A stretch of 64,000 nt of DNA from a bacterium HR28. GTDB lineage: Bacteria; Chloroflexota; Chloroflexia; Thermomicrobiales; Thermomicrobiaceae. Made by a program: the position numbers and the translations under genes. The stretch covers positions 124,001-188,000 of the forward strand of contig BEIE01000004.1 in assembly GCA_002898255.1 (NCBI GenBank). Direction: 5' to 3'. Position 1 is the first letter of the stretch. Every line of letters begins with the position of its first letter. A model generated the notes under the pieces. That model ran no database searches, was not told the origin of the DNA, and was given only the letters and a program-made list of their open reading frames with translations. Below are positions 50,313-61,839 of the stretch, piece by piece.

Positions 50313-50939
50313 TCACTCCAAGGCGTAGGCCGGGGCACCGAGGAGTTTTGCTTCGTCCGGCGGCCAGTAGGTCAGCCACGCCTTTCCAATGATGCTAGAC
50401 ATCGGTATAGCCCCGAAAATTCGGGAGTCACTAGAGTTATTCCGATTGTCCCCCATCACAAACACATGACCAGGTTCCACGACATACTCGTGGTTCAATG
50501 TCATCCCACGCCAAACCGTTGGTTCGACGAGGTATGGTTCGATCAGCCGTTTCCCGTTGATGAACACCGCCCCGTCACGAATCTCCACGTGCTCCCCGGG
50601 TAAGGCGATGATCCGCTTCACGTATGGCTCACTCCCGCCATTCGGCGGACGAAACACAACGATATCGCCGCGCTGTGGTTGCCCGAATGGGTACCACACC
50701 CACCCTTCGTCCACGTCCACCCCCGGAATGGCATCCAGCCATCGCCCTAGCGGAATCGCCACATACGCGCGGCGATTCACAATCAACATTTCGCCATTGT
50801 GCAGGGTCGGCTCCATACTCGACCCGTCGACACGGTAATTCAGGATGACACCACGAATCGCGACGAAGAGAACCAGGGCGATCAGCAGCGTCTCAGCAAT
50901 ATCCCAAATCAGTGATCGCCGCCGCGCTGGATGAGCCAT
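50313..50939 (-). CDS. lepB: Signal peptidase I
   Basis: 208 residues from the ATG at 50939; an in-frame ATG 15 codons upstream is possible. One N-terminal membrane helix IAETLLIALVLFVAIRGVI. Catalytic Ser in YRVDGSSMEPTLHNGEMLIV and Lys in PYVKRIIALPGEHVEIRDGA. C-terminal box E is HVFVMGDNRNNSSDSRIFGA. It removes signal peptides outside the membrane. A minus-strand TATAAT at 51032-51037 may drive it. Confidence 0.95.
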   Translation of the reverse strand: MAHPARRRSLIWDIAETLLIALVLFVAIRGVILNYRVDGSSMEPTLHNGEMLIVNRRAYVAIPLGRWLDAIPGVDVDEGWVWYPFGQPQRGDIVVFRPPNGGSEPYVKRIIALPGEHVEIRDGAVFINGKRLIEPYLVEPTVWRGMTLNHEYVVEPGHVFVMGDNRNNSSDSRIFGAIPMSSIIGKAWLTYWPPDEAKLLGAPAYALE

Positions 50940-51064
50940 CTCATTTTCCCGCAACTGATCAGATTTACCGGCGATATGGTTCATCGATTCTCGTCCTATC
51001 TCCGCTCTCTCCAGCGCTCGCCCGGGCGCCGATTATATCCTGTGGGTGAGTTGGAATCACTGCC

Positions 51065-52954
51065 ATGGAGGGCGAGCTCACAATTATGAACCTGCAGAGC
51101 GGCATGATTCTTGCAAGACGGTACCGGATCCTCCGCGAGCTCGGCCGTGGCGGCATGAGCACGGTGTTTTTGGCTCGCGATGAACATTTCCCACATGTCC
51201 AACGTCTCTGTGCCCTTAAGATCATACGCGCCAGTGAGGATCCCACGCTTGCCGAGCTTCAGCGCATCGCCTTTGAACGAGAAGCCAGCCTTTTGGCTAC
51301 GCTCCGCCACCCTGCGATCCCGCAAGTCTACGACTTCTTTTACGAAGACGGCCGCTGCTGCCTCGTCCTCGAATACATCGATGGTGAGGATCTGGAACGC
51401 TATCTTGCACGTCTTGGTAGCCCCATTCCCGAGCCGCTTCTCATCGAGTGGACACTCGAACTCCTTGATGTGCTCGAGTACTTGCACTCTCAACATCCTC
51501 AACCGATCGTCTTTCGTGACCTCAAGCCTTCTAACATCATGCGACGGCAAGATGGCTCGCTTTGCCTGATCGATTTCGGGATCGCTCGCCTCTTTCAGCC
51601 GCAAACCCGCGGCACCATGATCGGGACCGAGGGCTATGCTCCCCCCGAGCAATATCGCGGCGTCTCCGATCCGCGCAGTGATCTCTACGCGCTCGGCGCA
51701 ACACTCTATCATCTCGCAACAGGTATTGACCCCCGCGACCAGCCGCCCTTCTCACTGACCGAACGTCCTCCTCGATCCGTCAATCCTGCGCTCTCCTCCT
51801 CGTTCGAGGCCATCATCTTGCGAGCACTCGCCTACGATCCAGCCGAGCGGTTTCCCAGCGCCTCTGCGATGGCACAGGCAGTCCGCGCACTCCGTGAACC
51901 GCTCGCCGATCCACCTCATCCCCGTCCACCGTCACTAACCCGACCGGCTCTTGGTGCTGAGGGATCGTTCCGTATTCGCTGGAGCTTTCGCACCAGTGAC
52001 GAGGTTCGCGGATCCCCACTGCTCACTGACGATCTCGTGGTATTCGGCTCCTACGACGGAACACTTTATGCTCTCGACGCTCGAACCGGTTACCTCCGTT
52101 GGCGCTTCCCGACCGGAAGAGGCATTGCAACGACACCTTGCGACCTTGGTGGCGCGATCGTTTTCGGTTCCGATGACGGGGCCATCTACTGCCTCGAGCG
52201 TAACGAGGGAGCCTTCCTCTGGCGATACCGTACTGCTGGCCCAGTCCGCGCGTCGCCAACGGCGGCTGGGGAATTCGTTGCAATCGGCAGTGATGACGGC
52301 TTCCTTTACGTTCTCGCTTCGAACTCGGGGGGATTGATCTGGCGCTGGCAAGCTGGTGGCCCGGTGCGTGCGACGCCGCTCGTTGTCAGTGACCGCGTCG
52401 TGATCGCTGCCGACGACGGAACTATTACCCTCCGCGTCCTCAGCGACGGTCAACTCCTCTGGCGCTCTCGCCTCTTGGCTCCCATCTGGAGTCGTCCTGT
52501 TCTCGACGGAACGAACCTTATCGTTGCCTCTCTCGACGGAACGGTCATGTGTCTGCCTCTCGAGGGGGGTGATCCGCTCTGGGTGAAGCATTTCGACGAT
52601 GCGTTCGTCGCGAGCGCTGTACTCTGGGGGAAACTGCTTATCCTAGCCGGAAATGCTGGCCATATCTTCGCTTGTTATCCGCAGTCAGGTGAAGTAGTCT
52701 GGGAACTTGATGTCGAGGGGCGTATCGCCAGCACACCAGTCCCGTACCGCGCTACACTCCTGGTTGCCACTGGAACCGGAAAGCTGCTCTCCATCACTCA
52801 GAACGGCGAGATTATCCGAACCGACGACCTTGGCACCCCTATCGTCGCAACTCCCGCTATTGATGGGTCACTCGTGTATATCGGCGCGCTTGACGGTCGA
52901 CTCTATGCCCTGGACTTGACGGAGAGAGAGGAGCCATCGGCATGCTACGCGTGA
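51065..52954 (+). CDS. Serine/threonine protein kinase fused to a PQQ-type beta-propeller
   Basis: 629 residues (ATG 51086 is an alternative start). Kinase domain about 15-275: Gly loop ELGRGGMSTVFLARD, Lys in CALKIIRA, catalytic loop VFRDLKPSNIMRRQDG, DFG in CLIDFGIARLF, and YAPPEQYRG. From about 300 to 620 there are seven or so repeats of the PQQ/WD-like form (VVFGSYDGTLYALDARTGYL, VFGSDDGAIYCLERNEGAFL). No membrane helix separates the halves, so the propeller is likely cytoplasmic. The HRD His is replaced by Phe. It overlaps the next gene by 13 nt. Confidence 0.9.
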   Translation: MEGELTIMNLQSGMILARRYRILRELGRGGMSTVFLARDEHFPHVQRLCALKIIRASEDPTLAELQRIAFEREASLLATLRHPAIPQVYDFFYEDGRCCLVLEYIDGEDLERYLARLGSPIPEPLLIEWTLELLDVLEYLHSQHPQPIVFRDLKPSNIMRRQDGSLCLIDFGIARLFQPQTRGTMIGTEGYAPPEQYRGVSDPRSDLYALGATLYHLATGIDPRDQPPFSLTERPPRSVNPALSSSFEAIILRALAYDPAERFPSASAMAQAVRALREPLADPPHPRPPSLTRPALGAEGSFRIRWSFRTSDEVRGSPLLTDDLVVFGSYDGTLYALDARTGYLRWRFPTGRGIATTPCDLGGAIVFGSDDGAIYCLERNEGAFLWRYRTAGPVRASPTAAGEFVAIGSDDGFLYVLASNSGGLIWRWQAGGPVRATPLVVSDRVVIAADDGTITLRVLSDGQLLWRSRLLAPIWSRPVLDGTNLIVASLDGTVMCLPLEGGDPLWVKHFDDAFVASAVLWGKLLILAGNAGHIFACYPQSGEVVWELDVEGRIASTPVPYRATLLVATGTGKLLSITQNGEIIRTDDLGTPIVATPAIDGSLVYIGALDGRLYALDLTEREEPSACYA

Positions 52955-53208
52955 TCGTTCACGTTCTGAACGATGATCCATTTGTTGCCGAAATTGATGG
53001 TCTTCCCGATCCACGGGACAGCTATCTCGTGCTCCGTAATCCGCGACGACGCGATGGCAAGCGGCTCCCGACCATCGCCGATGGCGTCACGACGATTCTC
53101 TATCCCTGGCACCGAATTACCTTCATCGAACTCCTCGATACAGAACGCTCCCCCGCTGGGGAAGGGCTTCTCACGATTTTCCGTGACGACCCGGCTAGTT
53201 CCCGCTGA
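52942..53208 (+). CDS. Small hypothetical protein coupled to the kinase
   Basis: 88 residues, beginning MLRVIVHVLNDDPFVAEIDG inside the end of the kinase gene. It is strand-rich in the first 60 residues, with LPDPRDSYLVLRNPRRRDGK and a C-terminal FIELLDTE. No family recognised. The overlap suggests it is made with the kinase and might be a substrate or partner. Confidence 0.7.
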   Translation: MLRVIVHVLNDDPFVAEIDGLPDPRDSYLVLRNPRRRDGKRLPTIADGVTTILYPWHRITFIELLDTERSPAGEGLLTIFRDDPASSR

Positions 53209-53220
53209 AAGACGGAATTC

Positions 53221-53409
53221 TTAACTTCGCTGCTCTTCTGCAGGGACGTCAGCTGAGACCTCCTTCGTTGCCGCACGAAATTCGCGGATCGTTCGTCCAA
53301 TCGCGCCACCAATTTCCGGCAGCCGTCCTGCACCGAATACGATCACGACAATCAGCAGGACGAGCAGCAGTTCTTGCCAACCGAACGATGGCAGCAAAAG
53401 AGGGAACAT
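53221..53409 (-). CDS. tatA: Sec-independent translocase TatA
   Basis: 62 residues, ATG at 53409 after GGAGG. One membrane helix [20 protein letters not shown], hinge FGAGRLP, then the amphipathic helix [19 protein letters not shown]. Typical short TatA. It forms the protein-conducting component of the twin-arginine pathway. TatC is not in the window. Confidence 0.95.
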   Translation of the reverse strand: MFPLLLPSFGWQELLLVLLIVVIVFGAGRLPEIGGAIGRTIREFRAATKEVSADVPAEEQRS

Positions 53410-53475
53410 CGAAAACCTCCTGTCAAGGACATCCGCACATTGGAATGCAGTATACCCGGCACACCCTGCTCCAGA

Positions 53476-55233
53476 CTAGCGCTCGACGCGATACCAGCGT
53501 GGGAGTTGTCGGAAGTGGTCCTCCGGAGCGACCAGCGGTGACGCATCTACCCCACCAATACGATCGCTCACGACGAAGCAGTAACGAGGATAGTAGAGAA
53601 CGATAGCAGGAACGTACTCCGCAAAAAGTCGCTGGAACTCGACATAGAGCGAACGACGTTCTGAACGGTCAAGCGAGCGACGAGCCTGCTCCAGTAAGAT
53701 GTCTACTGTCCTGCTCCGAAAACTGGTGATGTTCGCTCCCCCTTCGGATTGGGTTGAGTGCCACAATTCGAACATGTCCGGATCGCCTGATGTCGACATC
53801 CAACCAAAAACTGCTGCTGTAAACTCCCGATCTAGGAGTTGCCGCTCCAGCGATGGTGCAGCGATCGGCTGGACGGTGACACTCAGGCCGACTTCAGCAA
53901 GCTGTTGCGCCACAGCCTGTGCGACGGCAACCCGCTGCGGGTCGTCCACATTGACCAGTAGTGTGAAGCGAAAGCTTAATCCTTCCTTGTCCACTATTCC
54001 ATCGCCATCCCGATCTTCCCATCCGGCGTCGCGCAGGAGCCTGACAGCTGCAGCCGGATCATACCGGTAGTCTTGTTCCTGATACGCCCACGACGCCGGC
54101 GGAATCGGTCCATTCCCTGGTTCTGCCTGACCCCCCAAAACGTCGCGAATCAGCCGTTCCCGATCAATCGCAAGCGACAGTGCTTGGCGCACTCGTACAT
54201 CGGTGAAGAACTGTGCCTGGCCGTTCAAGAACAACGCGGTGAATCCAGCAAGCGACGGAGCATAAATGCGAGCATGCTTCCCCAAAAGTTGACCATCCTG
54301 GATAGCCTTCCACGGAACAGGCTCAAGTGCGTCCAGCTCCCCCTCCCTGAAAGCAGTAAGTGCCTCTTCAGCGGACTCGAACAACCGAATCGTCACACGC
54401 TCGAATATCGGCTGCGGCCGCTGGTAGCCGTCAAACCGAACCAACTCGATCGTTCCCGTTCGGAGATCGGCCCGTTCCAGCCGATATGGCCCCGAGCCGA
54501 TCGGATGCACGGAGAACGAGCTCCTCGAAAGGTCTGTAGGCAACGTCCCCTCAAGCAAATGCTCTGGAACGATTGGTAGAGCTAAGTATGTTGGGAAAGG
54601 GGCATAGGGTTCTGCCAGACGGAACCGCACCGTGCGTGCGTCGATGACTGCGACCTGAACACTGCGCCAAAAGTCAGCCAGTGTTGGATCACCGGGGAAA
54701 TCCGGTGCCTGTATCAGCCGCACCGTAAAGAGCACGTCCCGCGCTGTTACCGGCTGCCCATCATGCCAAAGAGCGTCATCACGCAAGTGAACCGTGTACT
54801 CAAGCCCATCTTCGCTCGCTTCCCACCGATCAGCCAAGGCTGGCTGGGGGATACCGCTACCATCGACCCACACAAGTCCCTCGAACAACAAGACAGACAC
54901 GGCCCTCTCAGCTGTTGACCGCATAATGAGCGGATTGAGCGTCTCGATCCGCCCAATGAGTCCTTGGCGGAACGTGCCACCGCTTACAGCGGCGACCGAA
55001 ACCGTCGGTTGCCTCGTGCCTTCGTCCGGTGTCGGAACTGACGATCCTGAACTTGCCTCCCCGGTCGGCTGGAAGCGGAAAACCGCCAGACCGGCACTCA
55101 ACGCGATGAGAATAATCGAGGTTACCAGCCACACCGGCCACCGACGTGCCCATGAGCGTCGCACCGTCGGATGTCGTGGCGGTGATCCGAGCAACGCTCT
55201 GGCCCTCCGCTTTCCAGTCTTTACAGGAGCCAC
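53476..55233 (-). CDS. ABC-transporter substrate-binding protein of the peptide/nickel family (SBP_bac_5)
   Basis: 585 residues, probable GTG start overlapping secG by 13 nt. N-terminal basic region then one membrane anchor WPVWLVTSIILIALSAGLAV; no lipobox Cys. The SBP_bac_5 domain follows: LNPLIMRSTAERAVSVLLFE, LADRWEASEDGLEYTVHLRD, DVRVRQALSLAIDRERLIRD and AVFGWMSTSGDPDMFELWHS. It binds oligopeptides or similar ligands outside the cell. No permease or ATPase genes are adjacent, so it is an orphan. Confidence 0.9.
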   Translation of the reverse strand: MAPVKTGKRRARALLGSPPRHPTVRRSWARRWPVWLVTSIILIALSAGLAVFRFQPTGEASSGSSVPTPDEGTRQPTVSVAAVSGGTFRQGLIGRIETLNPLIMRSTAERAVSVLLFEGLVWVDGSGIPQPALADRWEASEDGLEYTVHLRDDALWHDGQPVTARDVLFTVRLIQAPDFPGDPTLADFWRSVQVAVIDARTVRFRLAEPYAPFPTYLALPIVPEHLLEGTLPTDLSRSSFSVHPIGSGPYRLERADLRTGTIELVRFDGYQRPQPIFERVTIRLFESAEEALTAFREGELDALEPVPWKAIQDGQLLGKHARIYAPSLAGFTALFLNGQAQFFTDVRVRQALSLAIDRERLIRDVLGGQAEPGNGPIPPASWAYQEQDYRYDPAAAVRLLRDAGWEDRDGDGIVDKEGLSFRFTLLVNVDDPQRVAVAQAVAQQLAEVGLSVTVQPIAAPSLERQLLDREFTAAVFGWMSTSGDPDMFELWHSTQSEGGANITSFRSRTVDILLEQARRSLDRSERRSLYVEFQRLFAEYVPAIVLYYPRYCFVVSDRIGGVDASPLVAPEDHFRQLPRWYRVER

Positions 55234-55442
55234 TGCCCAATGATCGACAGCACCACAAAGACGATTGCCACGCCGATGGTGAGCTGGAAGAGCGTTCTTT
55301 CGAGCCCTCGCCTGGTTCGATAGATTGCTGAGGTATCACCACCGAACGCACCGCTGAAGCCTGATGCCTTGGTTTGCAGGAGGATGACCATCATAAGGAG
55401 AAGCGAAACGAGGATTATTGCGATATAGAAAGCCGTTTCCAT
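55221..55442 (-). CDS. secG: Preprotein translocase subunit SecG
   Basis: 73 residues from the ATG at 55442 (GGAGGCGG upstream). Two membrane helices, FYIAIILVSLLLMMVILLQT and LTIGVAIVFVVLSIIGQWLL, separated by the family motif GFSGAFGGDTSAIYRTRRG. It is a non-essential subunit of the SecYEG channel. Adjacent to tpiA, as in many bacteria. Confidence 0.93.
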   Translation of the reverse strand: METAFYIAIILVSLLLMMVILLQTKASGFSGAFGGDTSAIYRTRRGLERTLFQLTIGVAIVFVVLSIIGQWLL

Positions 55443-55456
55443 TGAGTGACCGCCTC

Positions 55457-56239
55457 CTATTCCGAGCGTGCTTCCACACTCCGCGTTGCTTCGACGATGC
55501 CACAAAACTGCGTCGCATCCAAACTCGCTCCGCCAACAAGAGCTCCATCGATATCCGGTGCCTTGAAGAATCCAAGCGCATTCTCCGCCGTGACGCTTCC
55601 CCCATAAAGAATCCGGAGCTCCTTGCCAACATCTCCAAAGTGCAAGACAAACCAACGACGGATCCACTCTGCCACTGACTGGGCATCCGAGGGAGTCGCC
55701 GGTTTCCCGGTTCCGATCGCCCACACAGGTTCGTACGCGATAACAATGCGCTCGCACTCTGCCGGAGACACAGACTCACAGGCCGATCGGAGCTGCCGCT
55801 CAACCACGTGGAGCGTCGCTCCGGCTTCGCGTTCCTCCAAGCTCTCACCGACACAAAGAATCGGTCGAAGCCCATAACGAAGTGCGACACGCAGTTTTGC
55901 TGCGACGACCTCGTCCGTTTCACCGAAGAGGCGACGACGCTCACTGTGCCCGACGATAACATACCGGCAGAACGGGGCAATCATGCGAGCAGAAACCTCC
56001 CCGGTATAGGCCCCTTGGTCATATGCGCTGCACGTTTGAGCACCGAGAGCAATCGAACTCCCACGCAACCGTTCTGCCAACGGAACGATCCATGGAAACG
56101 GTGGGATCAGGACAACCTCGACATTAGGGAGAGAGGGACAGCGTCGCTGGATCGCCTCTGCAAGCTCCAGCGCCTCCTCATAGGTTGTGTGCATCTTCCA
56201 GTTACCAGCGATGAGCCACTGTCGCTCCCCTGCCGTCAC
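55457..56239 (-). CDS. tpiA: Triosephosphate isomerase
   Basis: 260 residues, GTG start overlapping the pgk stop as GTGA. AGNWKMHTTYEEALELA carries the Asn-Lys pair, VIVGHSERRRLFGETDEVVA the catalytic His, and AYEPVWAIGTGKPATP the catalytic Glu and loop 6. ILYGGSVTAENA is the phosphate-binding end. It interconverts the triose phosphates. Part of gap-pgk-tpiA-secG. Confidence 0.97.
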   Translation of the reverse strand: MTAGERQWLIAGNWKMHTTYEEALELAEAIQRRCPSLPNVEVVLIPPFPWIVPLAERLRGSSIALGAQTCSAYDQGAYTGEVSARMIAPFCRYVIVGHSERRRLFGETDEVVAAKLRVALRYGLRPILCVGESLEEREAGATLHVVERQLRSACESVSPAECERIVIAYEPVWAIGTGKPATPSDAQSVAEWIRRWFVLHFGDVGKELRILYGGSVTAENALGFFKAPDIDGALVGGASLDATQFCGIVEATRSVEARSE

Positions 56240-57429
56240 TCGCCGCCCTCCATGAGCACCGCAACGCCTGGAAGTTCCCGCCCTTCCAGGTATTCAAGCG
56301 TGGCCCCACCACCGGTCGAAAGATGATCGACCCGGTCAGCCAACCCGAGCTCCTTGAGCGCTGCTACCGAATCGCCACCTCCGACCAACGTAAAACCGGG
56401 GCATGCTGCCACCGCTTCGGCCACACCGCGCGTTCCCTCCCGGAACTCGGGGACCTCGTAGACGCCCATTGGACCATTCCAGACGAGGAGCTGCGCGGTA
56501 GCGATGACCGCTGCAAAGTGACGGACAGTCTCTGGTCCGATGTCGTAGATCGCCTGATCGGCAGGCATCTCCGCTACGCGAATAATCTGGCGCGCATCGA
56601 CTGCACTGAGGGAAGGCGCAACGACGACATCCACTGGGAGTTCCACGCGAACGCCGTGCTTCGCTGCAAGAGCGAACAATCGCCTCGCCTCTTCAACCTT
56701 GTCTTCTTCGACAAGTGATCGGCCGACTTCGAACCCCTGTGCGCGCAGAAACGTATTCGCCATACCACCCCCGAGCAACAATGCATCGGCTCGGGGAAGC
56801 AAGTTCTCGATGACACCGATCTTGTCTGAGACCTTCGCTCCGCCGAGTACGAGCACAAACGGCCGCTCGGTGCTGTGCAGGACGCGCTCGAGTGCTGCTA
56901 CCTCGCGCTCCATGAGAAACCCAGCAGCACTCGGTAACAGCTTCGCCACACCCACGACGGACGCATGGGCACGATGCGCAGCCCCGAACGCGTCATTCAC
57001 GTAGCACTCCGCCAAGCTGGCAAGCGCAGCCGCAAACTCGGGGTCGTTCTGTTCCTCTCGCGGATCGAACCGTAGATTTTCCAGCAGGCCGACCTCACCA
57101 GGCTGGAGTCGCCGCGCCATTTCCTGCGCCTCTGGTCCAACGATGTCGCGGACATAGCGAACCGATTGCCCCAATACTGTGCTCAGTGCCGCAGCGACTG
57201 GAGCAAGGCGGAGTTCTTCCCGTACTTGCCCCTTCGGTCGTCCCAGATGCGTGCAGAGAATGATGCGCGCTCGCCGATCGAGAAGCCATCGGATAGTCTC
57301 GACCGTCGCACGAATCCGCGTATCGTCGGCGACCTGTCCATTCTCGAGCGGGACGTTGTAATCGACCCGCACCAGCACTCGACGTTCTGTCACGTCCAGA
57401 TCGCGTAGTGTCCGCATTCGTCTCGCCAT
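56236..57429 (-). CDS. pgk: Phosphoglycerate kinase
   Basis: 397 residues from the ATG at 57429. VRVDYNVPLENGQVADDTRI, THLGRPKGQ and LLENLRFDPREEQNDP are N-domain signatures; VLGGAKVSDKIGVIENLL, WNGPMGVYEVPEFREGT and GGGDSVAALKELGLADRV are nucleotide-domain signatures. It makes ATP from 1,3-bisphosphoglycerate. A GTG seven codons upstream is possible. Confidence 0.97.
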   Translation of the reverse strand: MARRMRTLRDLDVTERRVLVRVDYNVPLENGQVADDTRIRATVETIRWLLDRRARIILCTHLGRPKGQVREELRLAPVAAALSTVLGQSVRYVRDIVGPEAQEMARRLQPGEVGLLENLRFDPREEQNDPEFAAALASLAECYVNDAFGAAHRAHASVVGVAKLLPSAAGFLMEREVAALERVLHSTERPFVLVLGGAKVSDKIGVIENLLPRADALLLGGGMANTFLRAQGFEVGRSLVEEDKVEEARRLFALAAKHGVRVELPVDVVVAPSLSAVDARQIIRVAEMPADQAIYDIGPETVRHFAAVIATAQLLVWNGPMGVYEVPEFREGTRGVAEAVAACPGFTLVGGGDSVAALKELGLADRVDHLSTGGGATLEYLEGRELPGVAVLMEGGE

Positions 57430-57454
57430 TGTGGTCGACCAGCCCTCCACAGAC

Positions 57455-59898
<2,444 letters not shown>

Positions 59899-59932
59899 CG
59901 GTCCCCCGTTTCCCGTCCCGCAGCCCCGCCCC

Positions 59933-59941
59933 AGTATAACA
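59933..59941 (-). promoter_or_regulatory. Extended -10 promoter of yvcK
   Basis: On the minus strand TGTTATACT is a TGn-extended -10 hexamer, 35 bp upstream of the start. The -35 region is weak, as is common with extended -10 promoters. Confidence 0.5.
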
Positions 59942-59988
59942 GTGGCGGTCACTCTGATCGGGAAGGCCCGTCAAGTCCTGGCTCTGTC

Positions 59989-60017
59989 TTGCAACAACGC
60001 GAATCGGCTGCTATACT
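59989..60017 (+). promoter_or_regulatory. Promoter of the nusA operon
   Basis: TTGCAA at 59989-59994 and TATACT at 60012-60017 with an exact 17-bp spacer. Transcription would start near 60024, leaving a 110-nt leader. Confidence 0.75.
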
Positions 60018-60044
60018 GTCTATGGTAAACGGAGCGCCCCGGAC

Positions 60045-60071
60045 AAGTGGGCAATGCCCACTTTAATTTTT
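60045..60071 (+). terminator. Intrinsic terminator (attenuator) in the nusA leader
   Basis: AAGTGGGC at 60045-60052 pairs perfectly with 60056-60063 (loop AAT) and is followed by TAATTTTT. It lies after the promoter and before nusA. A second GCCCAC in the 60086-60092 stretch could pair with the left arm instead, giving a possible antiterminator. This suggests attenuation of the operon. Confidence 0.75.
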
Positions 60072-60133
60072 GCCCCGGTCGGCAGCCCACCGCCCGGGAC
60101 CCCGGAGCGCGAAACGAAGGGGGGCGATCAACA

Positions 60134-61453
60134 ATGAAGAGCGATCTCTACACTGCTATTGCACAGATCGCAGCAGAGCGCGGTATTCCGCGCGAAGCGG
60201 TCATGGAGTCCGTCCAGCAGGCCCTGCGGACAGTGTATAAGAAGGCTACTGGTTCGGACGAGGAAGTTGAGATCGAACTTGACGTGAACACGGGTCGGAT
60301 TCGCATCTTCGCGCCGAAGCGCGTCGTCGAAACTGTACGCGATCCGCTGACCGAGATTTCAATCGAGGATGCACGCAAGATCGATCCGCGCGCAATTGTA
60401 GGGGATATTGTCCGCGTCGAGCGGCAGCCCACCAACTTTGGCCGGATCGCAGCACAAACGGCGAAGCAGGTGATCCTGCAGCGGATCCGCGACTTCGAGC
60501 GCGAAACGATTTACAACGAGTTCATCGACCGAGTTGGGGAGGTCCTGACTGGTACTGTCCAGCGAGTCGATCCGCGTGCCGTGATCTTGAGCTTCGGCAA
60601 GGCCGAGGCGATCATGCCCGCCCGCGAGCAGATTCCGGGTGAACGCTATCGCCCTGGCCAGCGCCTCAAGGTGTACCTTGTTGAGGTCACCAAGGACGCC
60701 AAGGGACCGCAGCTCTTGGTCTCGCGCACGCATCCGAACCTGATTAAGCGCCTGCTCGAGCTGGAGGTACCAGAAGTGGCAAGCGGCGCGGTTGAGGTGA
60801 TGGCAATCGCCCGCGAGCCAGGTCAGCGCTCCAAGGTCGCTGTGGCTGCTCGGCAGGACAAGGTCGACCCCGTCGGGGCTTGTGTTGGCGTTCGTGGCGT
60901 GCGGATCCAGAGCATCGTCACCGAGCTTTCGGGCGAGAAGATCGACGTGATCGAGTGGTCCTCGGACATCCGCACATTCATCGCGAACGCACTCAGCCCG
61001 GCGAAGCCGATCACAGTGATCCTGAACGAGGATGAGAAGGTCGCACGGGTCGTTGTCCCGCCCGAGCAGATGTCGCAGGCCATTGGTAAGGATGGGCAGA
61101 ACGCACGGCTCGCATACAAGTTGACTGGTTGGCGGATCGACATCAAGGATCCAGACTCGTTGAAGGGCGAGGAAGCCTTGCTCGTCCGCGCTGCGACGAG
61201 CTTGCCCGAGCTGCCGCCTGACCTCATGGCACTCGGTCGCCAGCCGCGCCTCGTCCGAGCAGATGGTACCTTCAGCATCCGCGAGCGGGAGTTCGGTCCG
61301 CTGCCCAGCGATCTCATCATGAAGAGTGTCGATGTCGAAATCGTCAACGGCGTGGTGAACGTATACTACGACCGTGAACTCCGCGCCCGGTACGATTTCG
61401 AGACTGGCCGTGAGCTACCATTGACTGATGACGAAACGGCCAACGTTCGTTGA
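60134..61453 (+). CDS. nusA: Transcription termination/antitermination factor NusA
   Basis: 439 residues from the ATG at 60134 (GAAGGGGGG upstream). N-terminal RNA-polymerase-binding domain MKSDLYTAIAQIAAERGIPR, S1 domain with GEVLTGTVQRVDPRAVILSF, then two KH domains with DPVGACVGVRGVRIQSIVTE and QMSQAIGKDGQNARLAYKLT. The C-terminus is short and lacks the acidic repeats of E. coli NusA. No rimP gene precedes it, which is unusual. Confidence 0.96.
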   Translation: MKSDLYTAIAQIAAERGIPREAVMESVQQALRTVYKKATGSDEEVEIELDVNTGRIRIFAPKRVVETVRDPLTEISIEDARKIDPRAIVGDIVRVERQPTNFGRIAAQTAKQVILQRIRDFERETIYNEFIDRVGEVLTGTVQRVDPRAVILSFGKAEAIMPAREQIPGERYRPGQRLKVYLVEVTKDAKGPQLLVSRTHPNLIKRLLELEVPEVASGAVEVMAIAREPGQRSKVAVAARQDKVDPVGACVGVRGVRIQSIVTELSGEKIDVIEWSSDIRTFIANALSPAKPITVILNEDEKVARVVVPPEQMSQAIGKDGQNARLAYKLTGWRIDIKDPDSLKGEEALLVRAATSLPELPPDLMALGRQPRLVRADGTFSIREREFGPLPSDLIMKSVDVEIVNGVVNVYYDRELRARYDFETGRELPLTDDETANVR

Positions 61454-61479
61454 CACCCGTTTCGCAGGGGGTCGTGACG

Positions 61480-61839
61480 ATGAGCGAGCGTCCCGACCGA
61501 ACGAAAGGGCGTGGACCGCGCCTCAAGCATCTGCCGGTACGCACATGTGTCGCGTGCCGCGCCCGTGACTTGAAGCGCACATTCGTTCGTATCGTCCGGA
61601 CACCGGACGGGACGCTCGCCATCGATCCGACTGGCAAGCGGAGCGGCCGCGGCGCCTATCTCTGCCGACGGTTCAGCTGTTGGGAGCGCGCTGCTACGAC
61701 GGACGTGCTGGAACGCGCGCTCCGCGTGCCGGTACCACCGGAATTCCGGGCAGAACTCTTACGCTGGGCCGATCTCCACATTCGCCGCGAGGAGCCGCCC
61801 GCGAACGAGACATCACTTGAACAGGAGGAACAACCATGA
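61480..61839 (+). CDS. ylxR: YlxR/RnpM RNA-binding protein
   Basis: 119 residues from the ATG at 61480 (GGGGG upstream). YlxR core VRTCVACRARDLKRTFVRIV and KRSGRGAYLCRRFSCWERA. In other bacteria this protein binds RNase P RNA or other RNA and modulates it. Conserved position between nusA and infB; overlaps infB by 4 nt. ylxQ is absent. Confidence 0.92.
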   Translation: MSERPDRTKGRGPRLKHLPVRTCVACRARDLKRTFVRIVRTPDGTLAIDPTGKRSGRGAYLCRRFSCWERAATTDVLERALRVPVPPEFRAELLRWADLHIRREEPPANETSLEQEEQP

